DNA of 64,000 nt from Cristatella mucedo (lineage: Eukaryota > Bryozoa > Phylactolaemata > Cristatellidae). The notes beneath the pieces are model-generated. The model saw only the letters and a list, made by a program, of their open reading frames with translations, did no database searches and was not told where the DNA came from. Below are positions 45,770-57,563 of the stretch, piece by piece. How positions within the stretch are numbered: the stretch's first letter is position 1; every line of letters begins with the position of its first letter. The stretch lies in assembly GCA_009760855.2 (NCBI GenBank), contig WPIO01000036.1, forward strand, positions 2,373,501 through 2,437,500, read 5' to 3'. The translations under genes and the position numbers were made by a program.

Positions 45770-46107
45770 GATGTTAACAGGGCATTTTTGTAGCTCCATA
45801 AGGGAGCTAAATCTTATTCTAGACACTTTAAAAAGCTGTACTGAAAGCACGATAATTAGCTAGACATGACAAGTACAGCTTCAGCACGCACTAGCTTCTA
45901 AAGGTTTATTCAAGCGGACATTGCGAATGCAATGAGGAGCAGATGGGTGTTTAGCTCTTTTTCTATATTTCGTCATGCAAGGGGGTAACGTGACGTCAGT
46001 CGGTAGTAAGTGGCCGGCTTTGGTAGCGTACGAACTGAAGGTACAGTTGCGAGATGATTTGATGGTCGGAGAGAGGCTCAGCTAAGCGACTTGCCTTTCT
46101 GAGTCTA
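45770..46107 (-). mobile_element. LINE family A, old fragment
   Basis: Tail-hairpin remnant (GGGAGCTAAATCTTATTCTA) and an RT C-terminal remnant (GGTAGCGTACGAACTGAAGG). Confidence 0.55.
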
Positions 46108-46242
46108 AGCCCAGGAGGTAAGGGGCTCGCTCTACACGACCCGGGTCGTGGGTTCGAGTCCTGCAGTGGGCGATCCTTTACTGCCCACTATAAGCGGTGG
46201 CGATAGCCGCAAGGACTCTTCTACCGCTGTATAAATGTTAAA
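46108..46242 (+). mobile_element. SINE-1b
   Basis: GCCCAGGAGGTAAGGGGCTC head, ACGACCCGGGTCGTGGGTTC with the palindrome and B box (GGTTCGAGTCC), and GGCGATAGCCGCAAGGACTC body. Confidence 0.85.
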
Positions 46243-47059
46243 TCGGCATTGGCCTTTTATGATGCTGGCGGTGCAATGCGAAATCTGACTTTTTCTGATG
46301 ACTTTCCTATCCTTAGCCATCCCTCCTCCCTGGTCGGCCCACAGACTCCTGAAGCACGTTCAGCTGCCAACTGCAGAAGCCTATTTCTGCGTTTATTTGT
46401 AATTAAGAAACTCTTTTTGCCACGGAGACTCCATCGGGTTCGAGACGCAACGCTTTCGCCACCCAGTCAGCCTCTCCGCCCTGCTGGCTTGGCGCCAACC
46501 TAGAAATCGCCTCGTAGCGTAGCCTAAGAGTTTCGGGAGCTGTCAGAACGTCCCCTACCCTCCCCCCCCCGAGCGCGCCAGGGTGGCACGGACGTTTAAA
46601 CGCTAACAACGTTCGCAGTTTATTGGCCGCTTTCTCGGGTTAAATTCCGAGGTTGCACACTACCGGACGGCAGCCGACTCGCCATTCGAGGGGCTGGGTT
46701 CCGGGAGCAAGGGGGCAGAGGAGGCCAGTGGAGGGTGGGGTGGAGAGGAGACTCCGGTCCGTTGGCTCCTTCCCTACGCCCGCGAAACAGCGTACGGCTG
46801 ACCGATAATGCCGGAAGTAGGCTCTCGCCGTGCGAGAACGCCGGCTCGAGTGCACGCTACCGCTGCGTTCGCATCTGCTCGACTTGTGGCTCTCACGGTA
46901 GCCGATCCGGCGCATCGAAGCTAGCCGGTGAGCGCATCCATCCATGAGCCGCACCGCCGGCACCGTCGTGCGCAGGCGGTCGTGGCTGGGCGCGTCGTCG
47001 CGTCCCCGAGCAAAGTCGATGCTCGCAGTACCCCTACCGAGGTGTCTCGACCGCTTCCG
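46243..47059. other. No recognisable gene
   Basis: Moderately GC-rich; no supported frame. Confidence 0.35.
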
Positions 47060-47220
47060 AAGAGAGTGAGAGAGATAGAAAAAGGGAGAGAGCGCGAAAG
47101 AGAGAAAGCGAGAGAGAGAGAGAGAGAGCGAGAGTTTCAGACAGACAGACTGACGGGCAGACAGAGACAGACCGACAGAGACACAGACAGACAGAAAGAG
47201 ACAGAGAGAGAGAGAGAGAG

Positions 47221-47287
<67 letters not shown>

Positions 47288-47382
47288 CAGACAGACAGAG
47301 GCAGAGGCAGAGAGAGCGCGCAAGAAAGAGCGAGAGGAGCAGACAGACAGACGAGCAGACAGACATAGACAGAGAGAGAGCA

Positions 47383-47427
<45 letters not shown>

Positions 47428-47970
47428 GAGAGAGGCAGACAGACAGAGACAGATACGGGCCGACAGATAGAGACAGAACAATTGAGAGAGACAGAGAGCA
47501 AGAGAGGGAGAGTCAGAGGGGCAGACAGACAGACAGAGGTAGACACACACATATACACAGAGATGCAGAGAGAGAGAGAAACAGAAGAGAGAACGAGAGA
47601 GAGAGTGTGAGAGGGGCAGACAGATAGACAGACAGACAGACAGAGCAAGCGAGAGAGCGAGAGAGATCATGGGAGGGGCAGACAGACAGACAGAGACAGA
47701 CAGAGACAGACAGAGACAGATAAGGGCAGACAGATAGAGACAGAACAATTGAGAGAGACAGAGAGACAGAAAGAAAGAGCAAGAGAGGGAGAGTCAGAGG
47801 GGCAGACAGACAGACAGATGCAGACACTCATACAGACACAGAGACAGAGATGCAGAGAGAGAGAGAGGGAGGGAGAAAGAGAGACAGACACACAGACAGA
47901 GAGACAGAGAGGCAGACACACACACAGACAGAGAGACAGAGAGGCAGAGAGACAGAGAGAGACTCAGGTG
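47060..47970. repeat. Complex AG/ACAG tract with 267-bp higher-order repeat
   Basis: About 900 bases of purine-rich AG and ACAG repeats. The marker ACAGAACAATTGAGAGAGAC occurs at 47473 and 47740, and surrounding blocks (GAGAGTCAGAGGGGCAGACA) repeat with the same spacing. Confidence 0.9.
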
Positions 47971-47999
47971 TATCATGCTTTCTCGAGTTTTCTCGCCTT

Positions 48000-49040
48000 C
48001 TTTTAGTTAAGAAAGGTCTGCGTCCCCTTTACTCTCTGGGCCACTGCCATTTTCTCCCATCGCCGCGAAGCAGGCAGCAACAGTTGAAAGGCTGACCTAG
48101 TCAATGCGACAAAGAACCGGCGACGAAGGACCGATTGTTTACTGCACAGTGCAGTAGCTGTGGTGCGGCAGAGCGCCGGCGACAATCGGGGGGGGGGGGG
48201 GGGGGCGCTTCCGGCAATCCCGAAGCATTGCCACCACGTTTCTCCCTCCTGGCTCTGGGCGCCGATAGAGCCATTCGTCGATAGGGTAGGAGCCGCGCTG
48301 CGGTGAGCGCCTCGAGAAGGGGTTGACCTCGAGCAGCGACCTCGTCTTCGGCGGCCTGGCGAGCCGGGCCCACGCTTTAGCCGGCGTCCATTCAGACGCC
48401 GCGTGACAAATGCGTGCTACCGCTCGGGCGTGCCAGTGGCTCGTGGCGCCGTCCCAGCAGCGGCAGCCTATTCCGGTTCTTAGTCAGCTGTCTTCACCTC
48501 TTTGCCTCTTAGACGCACGTAAGCTTTCCGTACGCTCGGTCCGGCTGCAGTGACCGCCGGTGGCACCTTCGAACACCTTCGGCGGATTCGGCATACCGCG
48601 GAGAACAGGCACCTCGCGCAGCTGGGCACAGCAGGCGAGTACTACAGAGCGGGCCTCCGCGGACGGTGAGGTGGGAGCGGGCGCCTGCGGCCGGGCGGGG
48701 GGGGGGCTAGGCGCCTCGCTGGCGCTGTCCGCCACCGTAACTCGGTGCACGCTGCCGCGAGGACGGACGCCTTGAGCTCCTGCTTGAATTTCGCAAAGGG
48801 AGCTAGAGCGCCCACATCACCCGTAGCGCCTCGCTTTCCGGTTCGCGGCCGCGCTGCTTCGGAGTGCGCTCCGCGGGCAGCCGGCAGCCGGCAGGCGCTG
48901 CTCGCGCGGCATGAGGTGTTGCCAGCGCAGATTGCCACCGTGCCGCGCAGCGTCATCGCCTCATCGCATCCTCCGGTCGCATGCTTCGCGCCAGTTGTAC
49001 ATATACACATGTACTGTAGATATGCATCTACGTGTAGATA
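48000..49040. other. GC/CpG-rich block
   Basis: Rich in CpG, with G runs near 48190 and 48700. Several overlapping frames on both strands; none has a recognised domain. Confidence 0.35.
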
Positions 49041-49047
49041 CAACTGT

Positions 49048-49244
<197 letters not shown>

Positions 49245-50215
49245 TTTGAGAGCGACCGCCGGAACGCCAGACGGCGGAGCGCGCCGAGCGCTTTCGTCGC
49301 GTCAGTGGTGTCGAGCACCTCGAGACGCCCGCTGCCGTATGCGGCTGCTGCGCACTTTCACTGCGCCCCGAGCAATCAACACGGCGAATAATAAGTATAA
49401 ATAAATATATATATAGAATATATATATTTATATATATATATTTATAATATATATAGAGCATTAAGTAATCAACACGGCGAAGGACTTGCGTTGCGTTCAC
49501 TCATAGCAGACGAAGCTGTAGCGGCGGAGCGGAGCGCGCTCCGACGGTAGCGCACTCCAGTTCGGCGTATGGATCGCGGCACAGTTCGAAGCGCTCCTTT
49601 AACTCATCCGCCTTTAACTCTGGCCTACGCCGGTATGAGTGTCCCTCCTCCTCCCCCTGATCATTCGAGCAGCGAGTACTCGCTATAATCGCGGCAGCTG
49701 TCTGGGATGCTTTTGCGATAAACGTTTGGGATGTAGTTCACTTGAAATTCGGCTGAGCGAGCCGGGAGCGTGCAGGTGGCGGCGCGACGAGGACAGGAAC
49801 AGTGAATGAAGTCCCACGTGCTCGTTGAGGATAGCGACGGCAGCTGATTGGATGCCGGCGAGCGAATGGCGACGCTGGAGTAGTACGGGTGTAGTTGACC
49901 GTCGTTGACGTCATGTAGGCTGCACCGGAGCGCGAGTAGCGAAGAGAAAGAGGATAGCGCCAGCAACTGCCGGCGTGCCGGCCGAATTCGAAAATGGCGG
50001 CTGCAGGGCCAATATGGTCACATGGCCTGGGCGTCCAACGCCGCCGAGTCAGCAGATACGGCCAGGCTTTGGCGCGGGAAGAGCGGTGCGAGTCCGGCTG
50101 GGGGCGGAAACATGATCACAGCTAGCTGTTCAGCCACATTTACGCATATTATACGCCAGATATGCGAAGCGAACGTGCGCCCTCGGCGGGTTCAAGCGGC
50201 CAGGGTGCGATAAGC
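49245..50215. other. GC-rich block with an AT island
   Basis: CpG-rich sequence interrupted at about 49390-49460 by a TATA-rich patch. ATCAACACGGCGAA recurs on both sides of that patch (49375 and 49468). No supported gene. Confidence 0.35.
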
Positions 50216-50219
50216 ATAA

Positions 50220-50425
50220 CTAGGCTGCGGAAATGATGAAAATAATAGTAATGACATTTGTGTAACGCCGTAAGAGAGCTAAAGCTCTCCACAAGAACTT
50301 AGCGCATGGAAAAGAACTGGATCAATTGATCAGTGATAATATGCCCACCGTCAGCACGCGCAGCAGCGATAAAGGATACCCCACCACAGGACTCGAACTC
50401 ACGAACTCGGGACCGAGGTCACGAA
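50220..50425 (-). mobile_element. LINE/SINE 3' tail and SINE-1 fragment
   Basis: An AATAATAGTAATGACATTTG tail remnant lies at 50240-50310. A minus-strand SINE-1 piece with GGTCCCGAGTTCGTGAG and a GAGTTCGAGTCC B box lies at about 50345-50425 and ends exactly where family B begins. Confidence 0.55.
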
Positions 50426-50426
50426 A

Positions 50427-51295
50427 ATGTAATGTATCTCCGTCTGTAATTCCACAAAGCCACAAAGACTATGTGGGTGTTACGCAGGAGAGTTTTGCAT
50501 AGCACACTTACAGCCAAAGCGGCTTTCGATACGCATTCGGTAGCCAGCAGACTTTATCTCACGCAACAATGAGAAAGTGGGAAGCATAGCGGAGTCAGTT
50601 GAGGTTGTGAGTAGCATGGAAGTACCAGCTCAGAACCGCTGAAAAGGATTAGCCACAGTCGGAAGCAGGGGAGTAGTTGTCATTGCGTAAGAACTGTGAA
50701 AGCTAGTTCTACAGTCTAGGACCTGCAGAGCTAAAAGCTTCTGTCGCTGTTGGTCTTTATGCGGAGGGATGGAACAGCTAATTTATTGTCCATACAGGAC
50801 CTGAGGGCATAAAGAGGCTGAAACTGGTGCAGCAGTTCAGCTAGGTACGGAGGAGTCCAGCCGTAGTGGGCATTGTGTGTCGGCATAAGAGCCTTGTTCT
50901 GTATCCGTTGATCAACCGGCAGCCATTCTAGCTCTTTTAGCAAAGGAGACACGTGGTCAAACCTCTGGGACTTGCAAACTAGCCTTGCAGCCATATTTAT
51001 AGCCAGCTGCAGTAGCCTAGTTGCTGTCTTTGGTAGCTCAGCCAAAAGGGAATTACAATAATCAAGCCGAGACAGAACTAAGGAGCTAGTTAAATTTTTT
51101 GCAAGCCACTGTAGAAGACAGCTCCTAATCTTAGATAGGGATCGGACGCGATGGCTAGGTGTAGAAGCAGTCTTCTGAATGAAGCTTTTAAAATTGAGGT
51201 AGCTGTCAAAAATGACACCTAAATTTCGAGAAGGTGGTGATGGTCGCGCAACAGCATCACCTATTAGAAGAAAAGCGACCACTTTACGTAGTGAG
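50427..51295 (-). mobile_element. LINE family B, 5'-truncated copy
   Basis: Best family B copy. Its 3' end is ACGGAGATACATTACATT on the minus strand. The coding part at 50731-51282 encodes the RT C-terminal region of an L2/CR1-type element. Confidence 0.85.
50731..51282 (-). pseudogene. LINE family B reverse transcriptase C-terminal fragment
   Basis: 183 open codons with RNLGVIFDSYLNFKSFIQK, SSLVLSRLDYCNSLLAELPK, INMAARLVC, FDHVSPLLKELEWLPVDQRI and AVPSLRI. These are the same blocks as family A ([33 protein letters not shown]) but clearly another lineage. The YADD region is missing through 5' truncation, and the frame breaks where WNSLP should follow. Confidence 0.85.
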
Positions 51296-51309
51296 CCATC
51301 ACGGCTTAC

Positions 51310-52060
51310 GATATTATAATATGCACAGCGTCAGCACACAAAGGACCACTCGAACGGTTAGAGCAACTTCTGTATGAGGTGAGCTTCTTTTTAAATTTCG
51401 TTAAGTCGGGAGATTCGCGACGCCTGTCAGTAGTCGAGTTCCAGGCTTTGGGAGCCTACTTACTGAAGGCACAGTCGCCAAAAGAACTTGCAGAGGTTCG
51501 AGACACAGCTAAACGACTCGGTGGTGCGATGCGGTCGAATTAGGAAATTTTTTAAGATAGGTAGTCAGAAGTAAGAGACATAAGGGACCTACTAGTGTGT
51601 GACAAGACCTTGAAGTTAGTAATGATAATAATAATAATAACAATGCACTTGATAAAGCGCCCTCAGAGAACTCAATCTCTTTCTAAGCGCTTTACATTTG
51701 CTGCAAAGAGAAATGCAATTGAACGGTGAGTAATATCATGCTTGATAAACAAACAAGATGAATAACAAGGTTAGGGGTGAAATGCACAGGGGTACGCTAC
51801 TCCACGCGGAGCCAGTACAGGTGTAATGTGGCAATAGCGACGTCCACAAAAGACATGCCTGGTTCTAGAGATTTGCACTAACTACTGCAGCATAGGCAGG
51901 AAGACCTTCGCGTAGTGATTTACAAAAGTCTAAATGGATTGCCACAAATGTTTGGCTGTAGTACTCTCGTCTAAGCAGGCCCTACTTTGTGCAACGTTAC
52001 GTAGCTGAAAATACGCAGATTTGATAATGGAGTCGATGTGGTCGTCTAGACGCCGATAAA
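51310..52060 (-). mobile_element. Old LINE family A copy with nested tail insertion
   Basis: Minus-strand old RT C-terminus at about 51310-51617 and 51790-52060. Between them, 51618-51790 is a younger family A tail (AAT repeat, hairpin and 3' UTR up to AATGCACAGGGG). Confidence 0.75.
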
Positions 52061-52156
52061 TATAGGACAGGACATGCACATTGTGTGCAAACACTACAAG
52101 CATTATTCTGGCTGAGCGCTCACTTTTGAGGTCTAGGCAATGACAACTACTAACTA

Positions 52157-53759
52157 CTCAATGTCTGCATTTAAGCAGGTCACTAGTGATCTAGTCCTAA
52201 AGTTCGTATCGCAATCAAAGAAGACAACAAGTCCACTGGACCCTATTCCCACTGTCCTGCTCCTACGTTGCATTGATCTGCTGCTGCCATGCATAACTAA
52301 CATCATTAATATGTCATTAGCCTCAGGTCATGTCCCAGCACCTTTCAAAAAAGCTGTAGTCAGGCCTCTCCTCAAGAAAGCAACACTAGACCAAGAGAAC
52401 TTGAGCAACTACCGCCCAGTCTCCCTTCTACCATTTCTATCAAAGACACTGGAACGGGTCGTGGCAGACCAGCTAAACTCATATATCGAAACCTCACACC
52501 TTGCTAGTAAGTTCCAGTCCGGCTTTAGAGCTAATCACTCCACAGAGTCAGCATTGCTTAGGGTATACAACGACCTACTTAGGAATGCAGACACGGGTAG
52601 AGTGTCTCTGCTTGTTTTGCTTGATCTTTTGGCAGCTTTTGACACCGTCGATCACAAAGTTCTTCTAGAGCGCCTCTCATCTCGCCTGGGCCTCACTGGC
52701 ACTGCTCTGCCGTGGTTCAGGTCCTATCTCAGTGGGAGACTCCAGAGTATTGACGTGAATGGACAAAGATCATCTGAAGTACCTCTGAAATAGGGAGTAC
52801 CTCAGGGCTCCGTGCTGGGTCCGGTTCTTTTCATGGTTTATACTCTCCCTCTTGCTGATGTGATTGCCAAGCACAATCTAGGCTTTCACTTCTATGCGGA
52901 TGACACTCAGTTGTACCTTTGCTTTGATCCCTCCCAGCCTTCGAGCACCTCAAATTCTCTCAACTCACTTGCGGCATGCATTGATGACATCCGCACATGG
53001 GTGGCAGCAAATTTTCTAAAACTAAACGATGACAAAACTAACTTACTAGTTATGGGCAAACCCAGTGTGATTCAGAAATTGGAAAGGCTGACGCTCATAA
53101 TTGGCTCTGCCAGCATATCTCCTGTCGAATCAGCTCGAAATCTAGGTGTCATATTCCAAAGCGACCTCTCGTTAGACGATCATATCAGCTCCACAGTCAA
53201 ATCTGCCTATTTTCAGCTTCATAACATTGCTCCAATTCGGGCTTGCTTAGATAAGGATACCACGTCTAAGTTGGTCCATGCATTCGTGACATCTCGTCTC
53301 GACTTCTGCGACTCACTGCTTACTGGCCTACCAGCATGTGCGATCAGGCGATTGCAGCTGGTGCAAAACTCTGCAGCTAGGCTTGTCTGTCGTGAGCGTC
53401 GCAGTTGCCACATTACTCCACTTCTCGCCGACCTGCACTGGCTACCAGTCAAGCAACGGAGTGACTTTAAGGTTTTGTCGCTCACTTTTAGGTCCCTTCA
53501 TTCTATGGCTCCAGCCTATCTCTCCGACATCACTCCTCCACATCAGGCCAAGCATCGTACCACCCGCTTTTCGGAATCCAACAGTCTAGAAATACCTCGT
53601 ACAAACCTTGAATCCTTTGGAGACCGTGCATTTAGTTCGTATGCTCCCAAAGCCTGGAACTCCCTCCCGATCTGCGTCAGAACATCCCCTGACCTGACCA
53701 CATTTAAAAGGAACTTAAAAACACACCTATTTAGGACAGCATTTAGTGGGTCCCTGTGA
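52157..53759 (+). pseudogene. LINE reverse transcriptase, intact except one TAG
   Basis: Reads from the linker through YRPVSLLPFLSK, LLDLLAAFDTVDH, then TAG (52791-52793), then in the same frame [22 protein letters not shown] and the C-terminus to FSGSL-stop. Apart from the TAG the frame is open for about 530 codons with all core RT motifs. Young copies near 2.07 kb and 39.09 kb carry TAG at the same codon. Confidence 0.9.
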
Positions 53760-53982
53760 TTCGTCCTTGATGTGCTTATGCGTTCTGACACTGTGCATGC
53801 TGCCACTAACCATGTTATTAATTTTGTTTGTTTTTCAAGCATGATTATACTTATCATGTATTAATATATATTATGTATTTATTGCATTTCCCTTTGCAGC
53901 AAATGTAAAGCGCCTAGAAAGAGATTAAGTTCTCTGAGGGCGCTTTATCAAGTACATTATTATTATTATTATTATTATTAGG
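52157..53982 (+). mobile_element. LINE family A, young 5'-truncated copy
   Basis: Plus strand from SAFKQVTSDLVLKFVSQSKK to an (ATT)n tail. It is nearly identical to the full-length copy but starts at a different point. The 3' UTR lacks part of the repeated units. Confidence 0.93.
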
Positions 53983-54734
53983 CTGTCCAATTTCTGAGCC
54001 GCGCGAGGTTTGACAGTGAACTGTAAGTGGATTTTGTCGCCACCTTACGATCAGACGTTGCCGCTCACAGCACACCAATCTCCTCCGGTCCTCCATTACC
54101 TACGAGGAGGCGTGGTCCCTTCGATTCGCTTTTGATGCCGAAAGCTTAATCCTAGTTTCGGTATGACATCGCCTCCAACTGCCCAGCAGGGCTGCAGCTG
54201 CAGCAGAGCGGCTTCGACTGTCACCATTGCTGCCACAGTTTTGTCTCGTTCTGGCCGACGCCGGTCCGACGCAGTGTTTCTGGCGTAGTGAAGAGCGTCA
54301 GCACCCCCCCCCCCCCTCGGCGTCGCACGAGTTCGTCGGCTCGCGTGGCGTCGCTACGAAGCTGGTAGCGACGCCCCGCCCCCCCCCCCGTTCCCAGCCC
54401 GCGGCAGCGGCTCGTCACAGCCGCTGCCTGCCATTCTAGCCGCGACGCCTCCGACCCGGGCGGGCGTGGGTGGGTGGGGGTGGGGTGGGCAGACATCTTA
54501 CGGCCGCATGCAAACCGCAAGCCGATGCGTCAGTGACAGCTCTCCGGACACTCCCCGAGGTCGGGCGCTCTCCGAGGTGGCTGCTTGCAGGGCGGCGGAT
54601 GTGTTGTAGCGAGCGGCAGGCGGACGCTGCGTAGCCAGCAGAGCGCCCTTGCATAGCGCATCCGCGACTAATGCGTAATAAGAAGTCGGCAGGACACGCC
54701 GGCCGACCAGGCGATTTCATTGAAAAAAAGTTGA
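53983..54734. other. GC-rich block, no supported gene
   Basis: C runs at 54305 and 54378; GGGTGGG repeats near 54470. Confidence 0.35.
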
Positions 54735-54880
54735 GGCTGATTTAACTGCCTCATTTGTGCAGCGGCAGAAGAGCCTTAACAGCGATCGCCATCGCTCGCC
54801 GTGGGCAATAACGGGTCGCCCACTACAGGACTCGAACCCTACTACGCGGGCGTGAAGAGCGAGCGCCTTACCTCCTGGGC
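54735..54880 (-). mobile_element. SINE-1b, well preserved
   Basis: Minus strand: GCCCAGGAGGTAAGGCGCTC head, GGGTTCGAGTCCTGTAGTGG (B box), GCGATCGCTGTTAAGGCTCT and AAATGAGGCAGTTAAATCAG end. Confidence 0.88.
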
Positions 54881-55221
54881 AAAGAGCGTGGCGAGTGCCG
54901 AAATGTTATGCGTGGCTCCACATTGTAGAGTTATTTGGAACCGGCTAGGTCGCAATCGACGGCTGGCCGTGGCAAAGGCCGAAGTCGAATAATACTCGCT
55001 GTCAGCTGTACTCGTGCGAGGCTTTGAGCCGAGCAGTTCGGTTTCGGTGCGCGTGGCGCAGCAGCTCCAAGCTGGTGCACGGGCCACGGGCTGTGGGCGA
55101 CGAACGAGAGCTTCAACGTACGCTATGTCTGTCAGATGCTGGACACGTGACGTGTAGCCATCTGTCGCAGTCGAATAGACTGCTCTACGCTACAGACACG
55201 GATTTGTGTTATTCTATTGTC

Positions 55222-55367
55222 TGCCGCGGCTTAGCCCAGCGCGATGGCCTTAGACGATCAAAGTCAAGGTTCCTGCCCTTGCCGACCGAGGTCGTGGACT
55301 CGAGCCCCGAGGCACACGTGAAGTTCGTGCATTGAGATTAAGTCCTCTTTGGGCGCTATGCAAATGA

Positions 55368-55372
<5 letters not shown>
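55222..55372 (+). mobile_element. SINE-2
   Basis: GCGGCTTAGCCCAGCGCGAT head, GACCGAGGTCGTGGACTC, GAGCCCCGAGGCACACGTGA, then GAGATTAAGTCCTCTTTGGG and an AT tail that runs into a TA microsatellite. Confidence 0.78.
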
Positions 55373-55563
<191 letters not shown>

Positions 55564-55704
55564 TGCTACCGCATTCGGCTAAGGTCTGCAGGCTTGCGTG
55601 TATTGGTGGTGCAACTACAAGCTGCTAGCCGCGATTCAAAGGTTCAGGTTTCAACCGGTATTTGTCGCACGTCGGTGAGAACTGAAAGTTAAAAACAATA
55701 TATT

Positions 55705-55850
55705 TCTTTTTTATGGTGCCGTACGAGAACTTAATCGCTATTTGGACATTTCACATACGCCGCGGTGTTCAAGCTCACGCCCTCATCCATCGATGACATT
55801 CACCTTGACCTTGATCGAGGCGAGAACCTTAACCGCTGGGCAAAATCAGC
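55705..55850 (-). mobile_element. SINE-2, diverged
   Basis: Minus strand: TGCCCAGCGGTTAAGGTTCT head, TGAGCTTGAACACCGCGG, TATGTGAAATGTCC and GATTAAGTTCTCGTACGG tail. Confidence 0.6.
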
Positions 55851-56129
55851 ACAGCGGCGCTAGCGGCGCTGCGAACTCTCTGTACGCGAATGCTCTGCTA
55901 GCGGCTAATTAGAGCGCACATGACGCTGCAGCCCGATTGAGACAACGCTAGCGGCCGACGTAGCCGCGGCTCTGCCCCGTCCGAGCTCCCGCCAGGATAA
56001 GGGTGGAAGGAGCGCACATTATCGCCACCTGCTCCGGGGGCGTTCAACCGCGGTAGAGCTGACGGTGCGCACCAGGCGACGAGCGCTGGCGCGCAGGCCC
56101 GTCCGTGGCCGCTGAGAGGGAATAACAGC

Positions 56130-56505
56130 GAGTCCGTGCATTTAGTTCGTATGCTCCCAAAGCCTGGAACTCCTCCCGACCTGCGTCAGAACATCCCCTG
56201 ACCTGACTACATTTAAAAGGAACTTCAAAACACACCTATTTAGGACAGCATTTAGTGAGGGCCTGTGATTCGTCCTTCACGTGCTTATGCGTGCTGACAC
56301 TGTGCATGCTGCCACTAACCACATTTGCATGCTGACCCTGTGCATGTCACCCCTAACCATGTTATTCATTTTGTTTGTTTTTCATGCATGATTTTACCTA
56401 CCATTCAATAGCATTTCCCTTTGCAGCAAATGTAAAGCGCCTAGAAAGAGATTAAGTTCTCTGAGGGCGCTTTATCAAGTACATTATTATTATTAATATT
56501 AGTCC
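56130..56505 (+). mobile_element. LINE family A, short 3' copy
   Basis: Starts at the [13 protein letters not shown] codons, loses one base in NSLP, and runs through 3' UTR, hairpin and ATT tail. The left junction lies in GC-rich sequence. Confidence 0.9.
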
Positions 56506-56929
56506 ACCGCCTCCCGAAAGAGGTCCAATTGGCAGGCCTAAATGGGGCAGGCGGCACCGACGAAACGATCGCGCCGCGTGCTGTAGCGCGGAAAGAAGAA
56601 AATGGTGCTCGACTTCGTCTGCGCGCCTACCTTTTCTGTACAGGCAATTTCACTTTCCGGCTTGCGTCGTCATTTTCGCGACCTAGACGTCTGCGTCTTG
56701 GACGCGCTCGCGCGCGACGGTGGCAGCGCGGGGGAGGGGGAGCTGAGTTGAGCTCCACTCGGCTCCACTCCGACATCGAGGCTTTCCTTGGAGGTGACGA
56801 ATCACTCCGACGTCCTGCGCCGCCGCCGGCCGCGCATTGGCGCTGCGACCGACTCGGAGCCGCCGCCGCCGGATGCAGGCGCATTTTGCGGTAGGCCTTT
56901 CGACTGCTGCAGCTACGGCGCAGCTCCGA
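56506..56929. other. GC-rich, no supported gene
   Basis: CpG-rich sequence between two oppositely oriented LINE copies. Confidence 0.35.
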
Positions 56930-57563
56930 TCCTAATAATAATAATAATAATAATAATTCACTTGATAAAGCGCCCTCAGAGAACTTAATCTCTCTCTAGG
57001 CGCTTTACATTTGCTGTAAAGTGAAATGCAATGGAATGGTAAGTAAAATCATGCTTGAAAAACAAACGAAATGAATAATATGGTTGGGGTGACATGCACA
57101 GGGTCAGCATGCAAATGTGGTTAGTGGCAGCATGCACAGTGTCAGAACGCATAAGCACATCAAGGACGAATCACAGGGACCCACTAAATGCTGTCCTAAA
57201 TAGGTGTGTTTTTTAAGTTCCTTTTAAATGTGGTCAGGTCAGGGGATGTTCTGACGCAGATCGGGAGGGAGTTCCAGGCTTTGGGAGCATACGAACTAAA
57301 TGCACGGTCTCCACAGGATTCAAGGTTTGTACGAGGTATTTCTAGACTGTTGGATTCCGAAAAGCGGGTGGTATGATGCTTGACCTGATGGGGGAGTATG
57401 TCGGAGAGATAGGCTGGAGCCATAGAATGAAGGGACCTAAAATTGAGCGACAAAACCTTAAATTCAATCCGTTGCTTGACTGGTAGCCAGTTCAGGTCGG
57501 CGAGAAGTGGAGTAATGTGGCAACTGCGACGCTCACAACAGACAAGCCTAGCTGCAGAGTTTC
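56930..57563 (-). mobile_element. LINE family A, 5'-truncated copy
   Basis: Minus strand: AAT tail, hairpin, 3' UTR and RT C-terminus from [19 protein letters not shown] one-base change near the end alters the last codons. The 5' junction at about 57563 is with GC-rich DNA. Confidence 0.9.

Noticed and set aside
47034-47921. Leu/Ser/Cys-rich frames of up to 247 codons
   Set aside because: Translation of the AG/ACAG tract on the complementary strand.
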